Assembly (NCBI RefSeq): GCF_022026395.1
Contig: NZ_CP041767.1
Span: 1,747,501 to 1,811,500 of the forward strand
Direction of reading: 5' to 3'
From: Brevibacillus brevis
GTDB taxonomy: Bacteria > Bacillota > Bacilli > Brevibacillales > Brevibacillaceae
DNA length: 64,000 nt
Part shown: in pieces, positions 49,385-58,506 of the stretch
Layout: the number at the start of each line of letters is the position of its first letter
Numbering within the stretch: position 1 is the first letter of the stretch
Program-made: the position numbers and the translations under genes
The notes under the pieces: model-generated
What the model saw: only the letters and a program-made list of their open reading frames with translations
Database searches by the model: none
What the model was told of the DNA's origin: nothing

Positions 49385-50209
49385 ATGGCTTTTCAAAAGG
49401 GAATCAATGCTTGGTGCTTCCCAAAGGAAACGAGCGTACAAGAAATGTTTCGCCAGGCGAAAGCACATGGCTATCAAGGGATAGAATTGAATTTGGACGA
49501 GGGAGAGGCTCCCTTTCATTTAGAGATGACAGAACAGGAATTAAAGGGGCTGGCAGACGAGGCTCGTGAGCTCGGATTGGAGCTGCCAAGCGTCTCTACG
49601 GCCCTTTTATGGAAATATCCGTTGACACACAATGAGGAAACGATTCGCGAGCAAGGTATTCGTGTTGTCGAGAAAATGATAGAGGCGGCAAGCATTTTTG
49701 GCTCACGGACCGTTCTCGTGGTCCCAGGTCTCGTAACGGCAGAAGTGTCGTATGATACGGCCTACGAGCGGGCGTGTGAAGCATTGCGGCGCTTGGCGAA
49801 AAAGGCGGAGCAGCATCAGGTATACATCGGGATAGAAAACGTGTGGAACAAGTTTTTGCTCAGTCCACTGGAGATGGCCCGCTTGATCGATGAAGTAGAC
49901 AGTCCTTGGGTAGGCGCTTACTTTGACGTAGGCAACGTGCTGCAATTCGGTTTTCCTGAGCAATGGATTCGCATTTTGGGCAAGAGAATCCAAGCAATTC
50001 ACGTCAAAGATTTCAAGACGACGACAGGCAACATCACAGGTTTCGTCCCACTGCTCGCTGGCGATATCCCATGGAACCGCGTGGTGGAAGCATTGCGTGA
50101 AATCGGGTACGACGGCTACATCATCCCGGAAATCTCACCTTACAGCCAGTTCCCTGAGCAATTGATCTCGCATACGTCTCAAGCGTTGGAAGCCATTTTT
50201 CAATCGTGA
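49385..50209 (+). CDS. Sugar phosphate isomerase/epimerase family (TIM barrel)
   Basis: This 274-residue protein of the AP endonuclease 2/xylose isomerase-like family has the four expected metal ligands: Glu in YIGIENVWNKFLLSP, Asp in GAYFDVGNV, His in IQAIHVKDFK and Glu in YIIPEISPYS. Members include epimerases and, in 3-keto-sugar pathways, lyases or hydratases. The ATG at 49385 follows GGGGAGTGAG and overlaps nothing; the GTG at 49376 overlaps the previous stop. Confidence 0.8.
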   Translation: MAFQKGINAWCFPKETSVQEMFRQAKAHGYQGIELNLDEGEAPFHLEMTEQELKGLADEARELGLELPSVSTALLWKYPLTHNEETIREQGIRVVEKMIEAASIFGSRTVLVVPGLVTAEVSYDTAYERACEALRRLAKKAEQHQVYIGIENVWNKFLLSPLEMARLIDEVDSPWVGAYFDVGNVLQFGFPEQWIRILGKRIQAIHVKDFKTTTGNITGFVPLLAGDIPWNRVVEALREIGYDGYIIPEISPYSQFPEQLISHTSQALEAIFQS

Positions 50210-51223
50210 ATGGACAACAAGGATGTGAAGCGGAAGATGAATCAAGACAAACCATATGCCATCGGGATTGATCTGGGTGGTACAAAGATCATGGCCGCGA
50301 TCGTCGACCAGCATGGCAACATCCTCAGTCAGGCGAACGCAGCGACCCCAACAGAAGAGGCAGCACAGGCAGTCATCTGCCGTATCGGTGATTTGGTGCA
50401 GACGGTACTAGACGAGAGTGGCATCAATCTCTCACGCATTCGCGGGATCGGGATTGCAACTGCCGGAATTATTGATACGCAGCGTCAAATGGTCATTTTT
50501 GCGAGCAATCTAAACTGGAGCGATGTGCCGATCGGCGCGATGCTTCAGGAGCGGTTTGGCGTAACCGTGCAATTGATCAATGATGCCAATGCAGCAGCGG
50601 TAGCAGAATGGGCGTTTGGAAGTGCACGAGGCACGAAAGACTTGATCTATGTAACGGTCAGTACGGGTGTTGGTGCCGGCATTATTAGTGGAGGACGGCT
50701 GGTTACAGGTGTTGGCGACAGTGCCGGGGAGTTCGGGCATATTTCGCTTGATCCAGAAGGACCGCTGTGCGCGTGCGGGAATAGAGGGTGCCTGGAAAAT
50801 TACACGTCTGGGCTGGCTTTGGCAAGTAGAGCCAGGGAACAGCTTCTACAGGGTGTTACAAGCTCATTGCTTGTTGAAAATGGGAATGACCTGAGCAGGA
50901 TAACGGCTAGAGAGGTCGGAGAGGCAGCGGTACGTGGTGACTTGCTCAGCATGACCTTGATGAAGGAAGCAGGCTATTATCTAGGGGTCGGACTGACGAA
51001 TCTGATCCATCTGTTCAATCCGCAGGTGATTGTCATTGGTGGCGGTGTGATGAAGAACGGACAGCTATTGCTTGCAGAAGCGAAGAACGTCATTCGCGAG
51101 CGCTCTATCTCTCGGATGGCAAATCAGGCGAGCATCCAGTTGACTACAATCGGAGCGGAAGCAGGCGTGCTCGGTGCTGCAGGCATGTATTATCCGTCCG
51201 AGCGTGAAATGGTTGAAGTATAA
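50210..51223 (+). CDS. ROK-family sugar kinase (glucokinase-like)
   Basis: This 337-residue kinase has the phosphate-binding motif IGIDLGGTKIMAAIVD (about residue 17), VQLINDANAAAVAEW with the catalytic Asp, and the ROK zinc motif CACGNRGCLEN. The sequence resembles glucokinase, which would send the pathway product to glycolysis as glucose 6-phosphate. Its ATG directly follows the stop of the isomerase gene, so translation is probably coupled. A terminator follows. Confidence 0.85.
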   Translation: MDNKDVKRKMNQDKPYAIGIDLGGTKIMAAIVDQHGNILSQANAATPTEEAAQAVICRIGDLVQTVLDESGINLSRIRGIGIATAGIIDTQRQMVIFASNLNWSDVPIGAMLQERFGVTVQLINDANAAAVAEWAFGSARGTKDLIYVTVSTGVGAGIISGGRLVTGVGDSAGEFGHISLDPEGPLCACGNRGCLENYTSGLALASRAREQLLQGVTSSLLVENGNDLSRITAREVGEAAVRGDLLSMTLMKEAGYYLGVGLTNLIHLFNPQVIVIGGGVMKNGQLLLAEAKNVIRERSISRMANQASIQLTTIGAEAGVLGAAGMYYPSEREMVEV

Positions 51224-51240
51224 CGGAATGATAGTACGAG

Positions 51241-51273
51241 AAGCCGATGTTTGGTAGACATCGGCTTTTTTCT
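51241..51273 (+). terminator. Terminator of the sugar operon
   Basis: AAGCCGATGT pairs with ACATCGGCTT followed by TTTTT and T-rich sequence. Confidence 0.9.
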
Positions 51274-51386
51274 GTTTCCTGTGCAGTGCGAGTCATAGGA
51301 GCCTAGACCTAGATTCTATCTATTGGTAAAATATTGATTGGAAAAATCTTCACATATCATGATAGAGAGACAGACGGAGGGGTACC

Positions 51387-52205
51387 ATGGCAGAGGCCAA
51401 AACAGCAAAAGCAGCGAAGAAGCCCGGATTTTTCAAAGAACTCCTTACTTTTTTATTGGTAATTGCCATCATCCTCGGAATTGCTAGCGGTGCTATTTTC
51501 TATTTATCTGGGAAAAACCTTGATGATCTGCTAGGATCGAGACCCGTAGCAAAAAAGGAAACGAATCAGCCTGCACCCGTAAATCCAGTGTCTACAGGTC
51601 AGGAAGCGGGCACAAATCAGCAGTCAAATGCTGTAGCTGTATCGTCGGAGGGGAAAAGTACAACGGACGTGGCGATGCCGGCAGCTTATCCGGTTGAAAC
51701 AGTAGGCCAACAAAATAATGTCGTAGGACAAGTAGCACAACCAGCAATTCCTACCCAAATGGGATCGCTCAAGGGTACGATTACTTGGCAGTATAACGAT
51801 TTTGTTGGGACGAAGCCGGATGTGAATGCAAGGATTCTACTCATTTCTAAAGGTTATGATAAGAATACGCTCACTGATGATGAAGAGAGTATATTTGCAA
51901 TAGGTACAGTACCAAAAAAAAACGTGGGATTATTTGCTGCAAAAGCAAATGGATATGGAAATTACGAGGTTGGTAACTTACCGGCTGGAGAATATCACAT
52001 CTTGGTCGTATCAGCACAAACCACTCGCAATATTAATGAGCCTATTGATGAATATTTCACAAGTATATTGAAACCTTACATCAGAAATTGGGATTCATTT
52101 GTAAGGATTAGTCTATTACATTTAAAATATGAACTCTCCACGATTACAATCGAAGAAGGTCAAACACTCGATTTCAGTCACGATTTTGGTAATACGTTCT
52201 ATTAA
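51387..52205 (+). CDS. Membrane-anchored protein with C-terminal carboxypeptidase-regulatory-like domain
   Basis: This 272-residue protein has a basic, alanine-rich N-terminus, one membrane segment (ELLTFLLVIAIILGIASGAI), a Ser/Thr/Gln-rich linker of about 80 residues, and a beta-rich domain from about residue 128 (GSLKGTITWQYNDF, NYEVGNLPAGEYHILVVSA) that resembles carboxypeptidase-regulatory or Cna-B-like folds. It would sit outside the membrane. No function is known. GGAGGGG precedes the ATG. Confidence 0.65.
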   Translation: MAEAKTAKAAKKPGFFKELLTFLLVIAIILGIASGAIFYLSGKNLDDLLGSRPVAKKETNQPAPVNPVSTGQEAGTNQQSNAVAVSSEGKSTTDVAMPAAYPVETVGQQNNVVGQVAQPAIPTQMGSLKGTITWQYNDFVGTKPDVNARILLISKGYDKNTLTDDEESIFAIGTVPKKNVGLFAAKANGYGNYEVGNLPAGEYHILVVSAQTTRNINEPIDEYFTSILKPYIRNWDSFVRISLLHLKYELSTITIEEGQTLDFSHDFGNTFY

Positions 52206-52331
52206 TCTTGTTTTGGCCTTTAGACTCATAGGGTTTTCCCCCGCGATTCATGTATCATAAAACTATGGCACGTTTTGGCAGGAAAACAGGTCAAACGTAA
52301 TAGAATTTGTGGGTAAAGGGGTCGCAGCAGC

Positions 52332-53384
52332 ATGAAGGGAAAAAACAAAAGCATCATGATCGTAATGGCTCTGGTCATCGTCGCATTGCTGGGATACGCA
52401 GGCTATCGTTTCCTTGGTCCTGTGACACTGGCGGAAGGGTATTTGTACGAAGACGATACACGCATGCTATACACGAGTGTCACGGTAAATAACGAGAAAG
52501 TAAACGTAGAAATAGCAGATTCCATCGTCGAAACGGAAGACAGCATCCCCTTTCTGAAAACCGAGTCGATCTTGCTGGAGGGAACGCTGGATGGGGAACA
52601 GCTAACACTCAAAAATCCGGCAACTGGTCAGGATATCATCGGCACAGTGAACGGTGACGAGCTCCAATTTAACGGCCTGCTTATGGAAGAAAATAAGGAA
52701 CAGACGAGTCTTGTTGCCACAAACAAAAGCGCGTACGAAAGCAAATTGGCGTCATTAACCAAGCGCATCAACGAGGAAGCGGAAGTAAAAAAGAAGGAAG
52801 TAGCAGAACAAAGAGCCAAAGAAAAAGAGCGTGTCGATTTCGCCAAAAAAGTAGAACAGACAGGAAAGCTGGAAGCTGATCTGATTGAAACGGCAAAGTA
52901 TTTGGACGAGCTGCAATTTACGGATGAAGCGCAGTTTTCAAACGATCAAATAGCGGAGCTACAAAGACTGTTGGAAGAGATTCGTACCTATTCGACGCAG
53001 CCAGGCTTGAGCAAGATGGAATTCGAGGTCATGCAAGGAACGCTGGGCAGTATGAAGGTGTTGGTCGATGGGATGAACACGATGGATGGCTCGATCCAGG
53101 ATAAAAACAAAAACATGCAGGAAATGATCGCCATCATGGAGACCGACATGAAGGACATCCAAACGATTTGGGCGGAAATCAAAGCGAGCGTACCGGATGC
53201 CGAGAAACGGGAAAAAGCAGTCCTCGCGGCTATCAAGACGGCGACTGATTCAATCGCGCAGGCGAAGCAGCGCCAAGGCTCGGTAGACAAAAGCGGACAA
53301 GCAAAAGTGAAAGAAACCGCTAACGGTCTGTATCAACAAGCGGTGAATGTACTGAATCAGACAAAAGCAAAGTATGGTTTTTAG
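52332..53384 (+). CDS. Membrane-anchored protein with coiled coil
   Basis: I do not recognise this 350-residue protein. It has one N-terminal membrane anchor (MIVMALVIVALLGYAGYRFL), a beta-rich region (about 35-125) with SILLEGTLDGEQLTL and NGDELQFNGL, then a long helical, charged part (about 130-340) including INEEAEVKKKEVAEQRAKEK, likely coiled coil. It may be exported and associated with the protein at 51387, which lies 126 bases upstream. A terminator follows. Confidence 0.65.
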   Translation: MKGKNKSIMIVMALVIVALLGYAGYRFLGPVTLAEGYLYEDDTRMLYTSVTVNNEKVNVEIADSIVETEDSIPFLKTESILLEGTLDGEQLTLKNPATGQDIIGTVNGDELQFNGLLMEENKEQTSLVATNKSAYESKLASLTKRINEEAEVKKKEVAEQRAKEKERVDFAKKVEQTGKLEADLIETAKYLDELQFTDEAQFSNDQIAELQRLLEEIRTYSTQPGLSKMEFEVMQGTLGSMKVLVDGMNTMDGSIQDKNKNMQEMIAIMETDMKDIQTIWAEIKASVPDAEKREKAVLAAIKTATDSIAQAKQRQGSVDKSGQAKVKETANGLYQQAVNVLNQTKAKYGF

Positions 53385-53392
53385 ACAGGAAT

Positions 53393-53416
53393 AAGGCTCT
53401 CCTTCGAGAGCTTTTT
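53393..53416 (+). terminator. Terminator after the coiled-coil gene
   Basis: AAGGCTCTC and GAGAGCTTT pair around CTTC, followed by TTTC. Confidence 0.75.
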
Positions 53417-53520
53417 CTCATTTAAGCACCCTTATCGTTTTCAGGTCGGAAAAATTGTATTATTCTTATAGTATTACTAAGGGATAATGACATGAAGGCA
53501 TATTTTCCAGGAGGAATACG

Positions 53521-54435
53521 ATGAGCGTCTACCAGAACATTACCGAATTGATTGGAAACACGCCGATTGTTCAACTGAGGCGCATGGTTCCTGAAGGAGC
53601 AGCGGAAGTTTTTGTGAAGCTGGAGAAATTCAATCCGTCCGGGAGTGTGAAGGACCGCGCTGCCTACAATCTGATTTTGACGGCTGAGCAAGCGGGGCTG
53701 ATCCAACCGGGGGATACGATCATAGAGCCGACGAGCGGAAATACTGGGATCGGCTTGGCGATGAATGCCGCAGCAAAAGGCTATCGCGCGATTTTGGTCA
53801 TGCCTGACAATATGTCGAAGGAACGGATCAATCTATTGAAAGCGTATGGGGCAGAGGTTGTCTTGACTCCGAGCGAGCTGAGGATGCCAGGGGCGATTGC
53901 CAAAGCGCAAGAGCTGCAAAAAGAGATTCCGCGCAGCTTTATTCCCCAGCAATTCGAAAATCAGGCGAACCCTGACATTCATCGAATGACGACAGCTAAG
54001 GAAATTTTTGCGCAAATGAATGGTCGACTGGATGCTTTTGTCGCCACAGCTGGGACGGGAGGAACGATTACCGGAACAGGCGAAGCGTTGCGCGAAAAGC
54101 TCCCGGAGCTGTATATCGCTGTCGTCGAACCAAAAGGCTCCCCGGTTCTGTCTGGCGGCAAGCCTGGTCCACATAAACTGGTCGGCACGAGCCCTGGTTT
54201 TGTTCCACAAATCCTCAATACAAGCATTTATAATGAAATTATTCAAATCGCGGACGAAGACGCCCTACAAAGCATGAGGCAGCTGGCAGCCCTGGAAGGG
54301 ATTCTCGTCGGCCCTTCATCGGGTGCCTCGGTCTTTGCTGCCATCACGATTGCCAAAAGGTTGGGAGTGGGTAAGCGGGTCGTGTGTATTGCGCCTGACA
54401 CAGGGGAGCGGTATTTGAGTATGAATCTTTTCTAA
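53521..54435 (+). CDS. cysK: Cysteine synthase (O-acetylserine sulfhydrylase)
   Basis: This 304-residue PLP enzyme makes cysteine from O-acetylserine and sulfide. It begins YQNITELIGNTPIVQLRR, has the PLP lysine in NPSGSVKDRAAYN, the substrate loop EPTSGNTGIGLA, the phosphate-binding GTGGTITGTGEAL, and PSSGASVFAA near the end. Length is normal. AGGAGG precedes the ATG. A monooxygenase gene follows after 15 bases and may share the transcript. A second cysK elsewhere in the genome cannot be excluded. Confidence 0.9.
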   Translation: MSVYQNITELIGNTPIVQLRRMVPEGAAEVFVKLEKFNPSGSVKDRAAYNLILTAEQAGLIQPGDTIIEPTSGNTGIGLAMNAAAKGYRAILVMPDNMSKERINLLKAYGAEVVLTPSELRMPGAIAKAQELQKEIPRSFIPQQFENQANPDIHRMTTAKEIFAQMNGRLDAFVATAGTGGTITGTGEALREKLPELYIAVVEPKGSPVLSGGKPGPHKLVGTSPGFVPQILNTSIYNEIIQIADEDALQSMRQLAALEGILVGPSSGASVFAAITIAKRLGVGKRVVCIAPDTGERYLSMNLF

Positions 54436-54450
54436 TGAGGAGAAAAGGCG

Positions 54451-55614
54451 ATGAGCAACGAAAAACACGCGCTGATCATCGGGGTAGGTTTGAGCGGACT
54501 CGCATCAGCGCTTGCCTTGAAGCAAAAGAGTTGGCAAGTGACGCTTTATGAGCAGGCAAAAGAGCATAAAGGCATCGGTGCTGGAATCGTGTTGGCTGCC
54601 AATGCCATGAAGGCATTGGATAAGCTGGGGGTTGGACAGGAAGTACGCGAGCTGGGAGCAGCTGTCCGCTCAGCACGGATTCGCGACTGGAAGGGAAATT
54701 TGTTGGTTGAGCTGCCTGTCGCGGAACAAGCAGAACGGTACGGGGCTGACAGCTACTTGATTCATCGGGCTGATCTACAGCAGGCACTTTTTGCAAAAAT
54801 CTCGACGCATGAATTGGTTTTAGGCAAGCAGTTCGTCTCTTTTTCTCAAGAAAAGGAAAGGGTTCATGCCGCTTTTGCAGATGGGTCACGTACACATGCG
54901 ACGATTCTGATCGGAGCGGACGGGATTCACTCCCGTGTACGGAAGAGCTTGTTCGGGGAAGAGTCGATGAGATACTCCGGGTATACGGCGATTCGCGGGA
55001 TTGCTACTTATCAAGACCCTCGTTATCCATTGGAATCAGGAGGAGGCTTTGAAGCATGGGGCAAGGGAATTCGTTTCGGATTTTCCCATATTGGCAACAA
55101 TCGAATACATTGGTTTGCCGCCATCAATGCACCTGAGGGAGAAAAAGATGGGCCATCGGGCCGGAAGCAAGAGACGTTGCGCCGACTGGACGGCTGGTAT
55201 GAGCCAGTACGTGCAGTGATTGAGGCGACAGAGGATGCAGCCATCTTGCGGCATGATATTTACGACCGTACACCACTCAGGAGATGGGGTGAGGGCCGGG
55301 TTACATTAGTGGGCGATGCGGCACATCCGATGCTGCCGAATCTGGGGCAAGGGGCGGGGCAGGGAATGGAAGATGCGCTTGTGCTAGCCAGATGCTTGGC
55401 AGATGACCACACGGACTCGGCTCGCGCTTTGCGCATGTATGAAGAGATACGGAAGAAGCGGGCGAATGCGATTGTGAAAGGTTCCCGCTTGATGGGGGCT
55501 GTCACCCAATGGGAAAATCCGCTGGCCATCGCGGCTCGTCATTTCCTGCTAAAAACGATCCCTGCCCGTATCCAGAGTCGAAGACTGGACTGGATAGTTG
55601 GACATGAGGTGTGA
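54451..55614 (+). CDS. FAD-dependent monooxygenase
   Basis: This 387-residue flavoprotein hydroxylase of the PHBH/salicylate-hydroxylase type has the N-terminal IIGVGLSGLASALAL dinucleotide motif, the DG motif in ILIGADGIHSRVRKSLFG, and the second FAD motif VGDAAHPMLPNLGQGAGQ followed by GMEDALVLARCL. The substrate is unknown. GAGGAG precedes the ATG. It lies 15 bases behind cysK, with a convergent amidohydrolase gene downstream. Confidence 0.85.
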   Translation: MSNEKHALIIGVGLSGLASALALKQKSWQVTLYEQAKEHKGIGAGIVLAANAMKALDKLGVGQEVRELGAAVRSARIRDWKGNLLVELPVAEQAERYGADSYLIHRADLQQALFAKISTHELVLGKQFVSFSQEKERVHAAFADGSRTHATILIGADGIHSRVRKSLFGEESMRYSGYTAIRGIATYQDPRYPLESGGGFEAWGKGIRFGFSHIGNNRIHWFAAINAPEGEKDGPSGRKQETLRRLDGWYEPVRAVIEATEDAAILRHDIYDRTPLRRWGEGRVTLVGDAAHPMLPNLGQGAGQGMEDALVLARCLADDHTDSARALRMYEEIRKKRANAIVKGSRLMGAVTQWENPLAIAARHFLLKTIPARIQSRRLDWIVGHEV

Positions 55615-55632
55615 ATACGGCGGACAAAAATG

Positions 55633-55662
55633 AAAGGCAAGGAGCATGAGGCCCTTGCCTTT
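55633..55662. terminator. Bidirectional terminator
   Basis: AAAGGCAAGG (55633-55642) and CCTTGCCTTT (55653-55662) form a perfect 10-base stem between convergent genes; T- or A-rich ends on both sides allow use in either direction. Confidence 0.75.
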
Positions 55663-55675
55663 AGACTTTTTCCGC

Positions 55676-56860
55676 TTATTGCTGGCGTGCCTGATAGGCA
55701 AGCAACGCTGCAATGAACAACTGACCAGTTTGAATCATGGAGCGCTCATCGACATCGAATTTGGGATGATGATGCGGATACGTCGCCGAAATCTCCGGGT
55801 TGCGTCCACCAACCATGAAGAAGGTAGCGGGGCGCTCTTGGGCAAAGTAAGCAAAATCCTCTCCGCCCATGCCAGGTGGGATTTTCAATACGCGCTCCTC
55901 ACCAAAAATGCGTTTGGCTTCTGCTGTAAGCAGCGGAGTCTCTGTCTCATCGTTCCAAGTAGCTGGGTAGCCGCGTTGGTACATGATTTCGCAAGTAGCG
56001 CCGACAGCCTGGCAGCTGGCTTCCACGATACGTTTAAGAGATTGCTCGACCGCGCCCCTCACTTCCTCGTCATATGTGCGAACAGTCCCCTTGAGCCTCA
56101 CTTGATCAGGAATGACGTTGAACGCTTCGCCCCCGCCTACGAAGGAGCAAACAGACAGAACGACTTGTTTCAGCGGATCTACCTGCCGGCTGGCAATCTG
56201 CTGCAAATTCATAACAACCTGACTGCCCAATACGATTGGATCAACGGAGGTATGAGGATAAGCACCGTGTCCGCCTTTTCCGTACAAGACGATCTCAAAG
56301 CTGTCTGCTGCTGCTGTAATGTAGCCATCTCCGATCCCGACAGTGCCTACGGGGAGCTCGGAGGCAACGTGCGCGCCATACACGACATCAACACCTTCGA
56401 GGCAACCCGCCTCCACCATGGCTTTGGCGCCACCGGGTGGCAGCTCTTCCGCGAACTGATGCAGGAATACCACATTTCCTGGGAGCTCGTCACGGAACTC
56501 GCTCAACACTTGTGCGACTCCCAAAAGTCCGGAGGTATGTATATCGTGACCGCACGCGTGCATGACTCCTGGAATGCGGGACTTATACGGTACTTCTTTT
56601 TCATCTTGAATGGGCAAGGCATCGAAGTCAGCGCGCAACGCAACTGTTTTTCCTGGCTTTCCACCCCGCAAGAGACCGACAACACCCATGCCGCCAACAC
56701 CGGTTTGTACTTCTATACCAAAAGAAGCCAGCTTGTCTGCTACTTTCTTCGCTGTGTTTTCCTCCTGAAAGGAAAGCTCGGGATACATATGCAAATCACG
56801 TCTGAATGTAACAAGCTCTGGATAAATCTCCTGTAGCCGGGCAAACAGTTTTTCTTCCAT
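55676..56860 (-). CDS. M20 family amidohydrolase (N-acyl amino acid hydrolase type)
   Basis: This 394-residue metal-dependent amidohydrolase has LVTFRRDLHMYPELSFQE, the DFDALPIQDE segment and the metal-binding ACGHDIHTSGLLG (about residue 100), EELPPGGAKAMVEAG with the catalytic Glu, and GGEDFAYFAQERPATFFMVGG near the end. Family members remove acyl groups from amino acids or peptides. I chose the ATG at 56860, eight bases after AAGGAG; a GTG three codons earlier overlaps that site. Confidence 0.88.
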   Translation of the reverse strand: MEEKLFARLQEIYPELVTFRRDLHMYPELSFQEENTAKKVADKLASFGIEVQTGVGGMGVVGLLRGGKPGKTVALRADFDALPIQDEKEVPYKSRIPGVMHACGHDIHTSGLLGVAQVLSEFRDELPGNVVFLHQFAEELPPGGAKAMVEAGCLEGVDVVYGAHVASELPVGTVGIGDGYITAAADSFEIVLYGKGGHGAYPHTSVDPIVLGSQVVMNLQQIASRQVDPLKQVVLSVCSFVGGGEAFNVIPDQVRLKGTVRTYDEEVRGAVEQSLKRIVEASCQAVGATCEIMYQRGYPATWNDETETPLLTAEAKRIFGEERVLKIPPGMGGEDFAYFAQERPATFFMVGGRNPEISATYPHHHPKFDVDERSMIQTGQLFIAALLAYQARQQ

Positions 56861-57026
56861 CGAACCCACTCCTTTTTCCTAGGGAAAGAGATTGGTATTT
56901 CGTATTCGTCTTATTATAAAAATATTCCGAATCATAATTCAATGTATGATTTCGAGAACTATAATGAAGCGAAATTCATATTATGTAGACATTTCCAGTA
57001 GAAATCTCTAAAATATTAGAGAGACA

Positions 57027-57084
57027 TGTTCAAAAAGTCGTGTTTTTAGTATAACTGCGTAATCAAAAGACGACTTTTTGAACA
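57027..57084. repeat. 14-bp inverted repeat upstream of the orphan kinase gene
   Basis: TGTTCAAAAAGTCG (57027-57040) and CGACTTTTTGAACA (57071-57084) are perfect inverted copies around 30 bases. The right arm ends 18 bases before the kinase start. It could be a small MITE-like insertion or an RNA hairpin controlling the gene. Confidence 0.7.
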
Positions 57085-57101
57085 GATGGATTGAGGAGAT
57101 T

Positions 57102-58430
57102 ATGACGAGTACACACCCGAAAAATCCCAGAGTTCTAGTCATTATGCTCGTTTCTGGCATCCTTGTTTTGATCTTGACTTGTGTAAGCATCGCGATTTCC
57201 TATTTCAATACGATTCAATCCGTCCGACTCTCCATTGCGAATCAAAGCATGAAAGCTGCTTCTACAGTAGCAGACAGTCTAGATGTTGACGCGTACCAAG
57301 AGTTTTTACGAAATCCGGTAAAAGAGACCCCCGCCTATAAACGAATCGAACAGCAATTGAATCAAGCTCGTGAGCAGTTCGGTTTGCTGTATTTATACAC
57401 GATTCAAGTCAGCGAAGACAGGCAAAGTGGTCGCACAATGATCGTCGCAAGGCCGCCAAATGCGAAGCAAAATTTTGATATCGGTAATCCTATTGTTCTA
57501 TCTTCTGAGCACATTCAAACGATTTACGAAGGATCATCAGCGTACTACTCAGAGATTATCAGAGATCCAGATTACGGGGTCTACATGTCTGCGGGCGCGC
57601 CGCTTAGAGATAGAGAAGGAAAAATCATCGGAATCATCGGAGTAGATACGGACGTAGCCATCATCGAGGACATTGGAAACGATGTCGTTCGTAGCAGCAT
57701 TCCTGTTTTTGCGATTCAAGGTTTGTTTGTCGTCGTACTGATCTTTCTGGTTCTTTGCATGGAACGCTGGTACCAACGCGCCATCAAGGCAGCAGTTGGC
57801 GAGACGGAAGAAACCTACCAGGAAGAATTGCGCTCAGTCATTTGCTCGATGCGCTCCATACGCCATGATTTCGTCAATCACATGCAAGTGCTCTACGGTT
57901 TGATCGAATGCGGATATTATCCAAAAGCACGAGATTACGTGCAGTCGTTGCTGAAAGAAACCAAGCTTTTGGACCTCACGGTGAGATTTGCGAATCCTGC
58001 TTTAATGGTATTGCTTCACACCAAATGGGAGCAGGCCAAATCCAAACAAATCGTCATGCAATTTGAAGAATGCTCTGATCCAATCGATAGCATTCCTTCC
58101 ATTGATCTGATCAAAATTTTATCGAATCTTATTGATAATGCGATTGAAGCGGCTGAGTTAGCGGATGGGGAAAAGCGAGTCAGCATCTATTTTTGCTGTG
58201 ATGAAGAACACGTTGTTTTCCGAGTGGAAAATACAGGACCGGAAATAACGCCAGAACAACGTGCACGTATTTTCGATAATGGCTATACAACGAAAAGAGA
58301 GAAAAAATGTGGTGGGCGCGGAACGGGTCTGACGATCGTAGATGCAGTTGTTCACAAGTACAAGGGGAAAATTGAGGTTTGGTCCGAGCAGGGAATCACG
58401 AGATTTACCGTTTGGTTGCCAGTGAAATAG
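57102..58430 (+). CDS. Orphan sensor histidine kinase with Spo0B-type dimerisation domain
   Basis: This 442-residue kinase has two membrane segments (about 8-30 and 190-212) around a Cache-like sensor domain ending YGVYMSAGAPLRDREGKIIG. The cytoplasmic part carries the Spo0B-type phospho-His region SIRHDFVNHMQVLYGLIECG and a GHKL ATPase with LSNLIDNAIEAAE, FDNGYTTKR and GGRGTGLTIV. This layout fits DcuS/CitA-like kinases, normally paired with a response regulator; none is adjacent here. The ATG at 57102 lies behind GAGGAG. Confidence 0.85.
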   Translation: MTSTHPKNPRVLVIMLVSGILVLILTCVSIAISYFNTIQSVRLSIANQSMKAASTVADSLDVDAYQEFLRNPVKETPAYKRIEQQLNQAREQFGLLYLYTIQVSEDRQSGRTMIVARPPNAKQNFDIGNPIVLSSEHIQTIYEGSSAYYSEIIRDPDYGVYMSAGAPLRDREGKIIGIIGVDTDVAIIEDIGNDVVRSSIPVFAIQGLFVVVLIFLVLCMERWYQRAIKAAVGETEETYQEELRSVICSMRSIRHDFVNHMQVLYGLIECGYYPKARDYVQSLLKETKLLDLTVRFANPALMVLLHTKWEQAKSKQIVMQFEECSDPIDSIPSIDLIKILSNLIDNAIEAAELADGEKRVSIYFCCDEEHVVFRVENTGPEITPEQRARIFDNGYTTKREKKCGGRGTGLTIVDAVVHKYKGKIEVWSEQGITRFTVWLPVK

Positions 58431-58462
58431 GCTCAAAACGAAAACGATTCTAGGATGATACG

Positions 58463-58492
58463 AAAAAGCCGTCAAATAGTTGACGGCTTTTT
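58463..58492. terminator. Bidirectional terminator between the kinase and MFS genes
   Basis: AAAAAGCCGTCAA and TTGACGGCTTTTT are perfect 13-base arms around ATAG; A/T tracts on both ends suit both strands. Confidence 0.9.
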
Positions 58493-58506
58493 GCTTTTGC
58501 GAGGCG

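Noticed and set aside
55646-56836. 396-codon open frame on the plus strand opposite the M20 amidohydrolase
   Set aside because: The minus-strand frame has all M20 motifs and a ribosome binding site; the plus frame has low-complexity, Cys-rich composition and no start signals.
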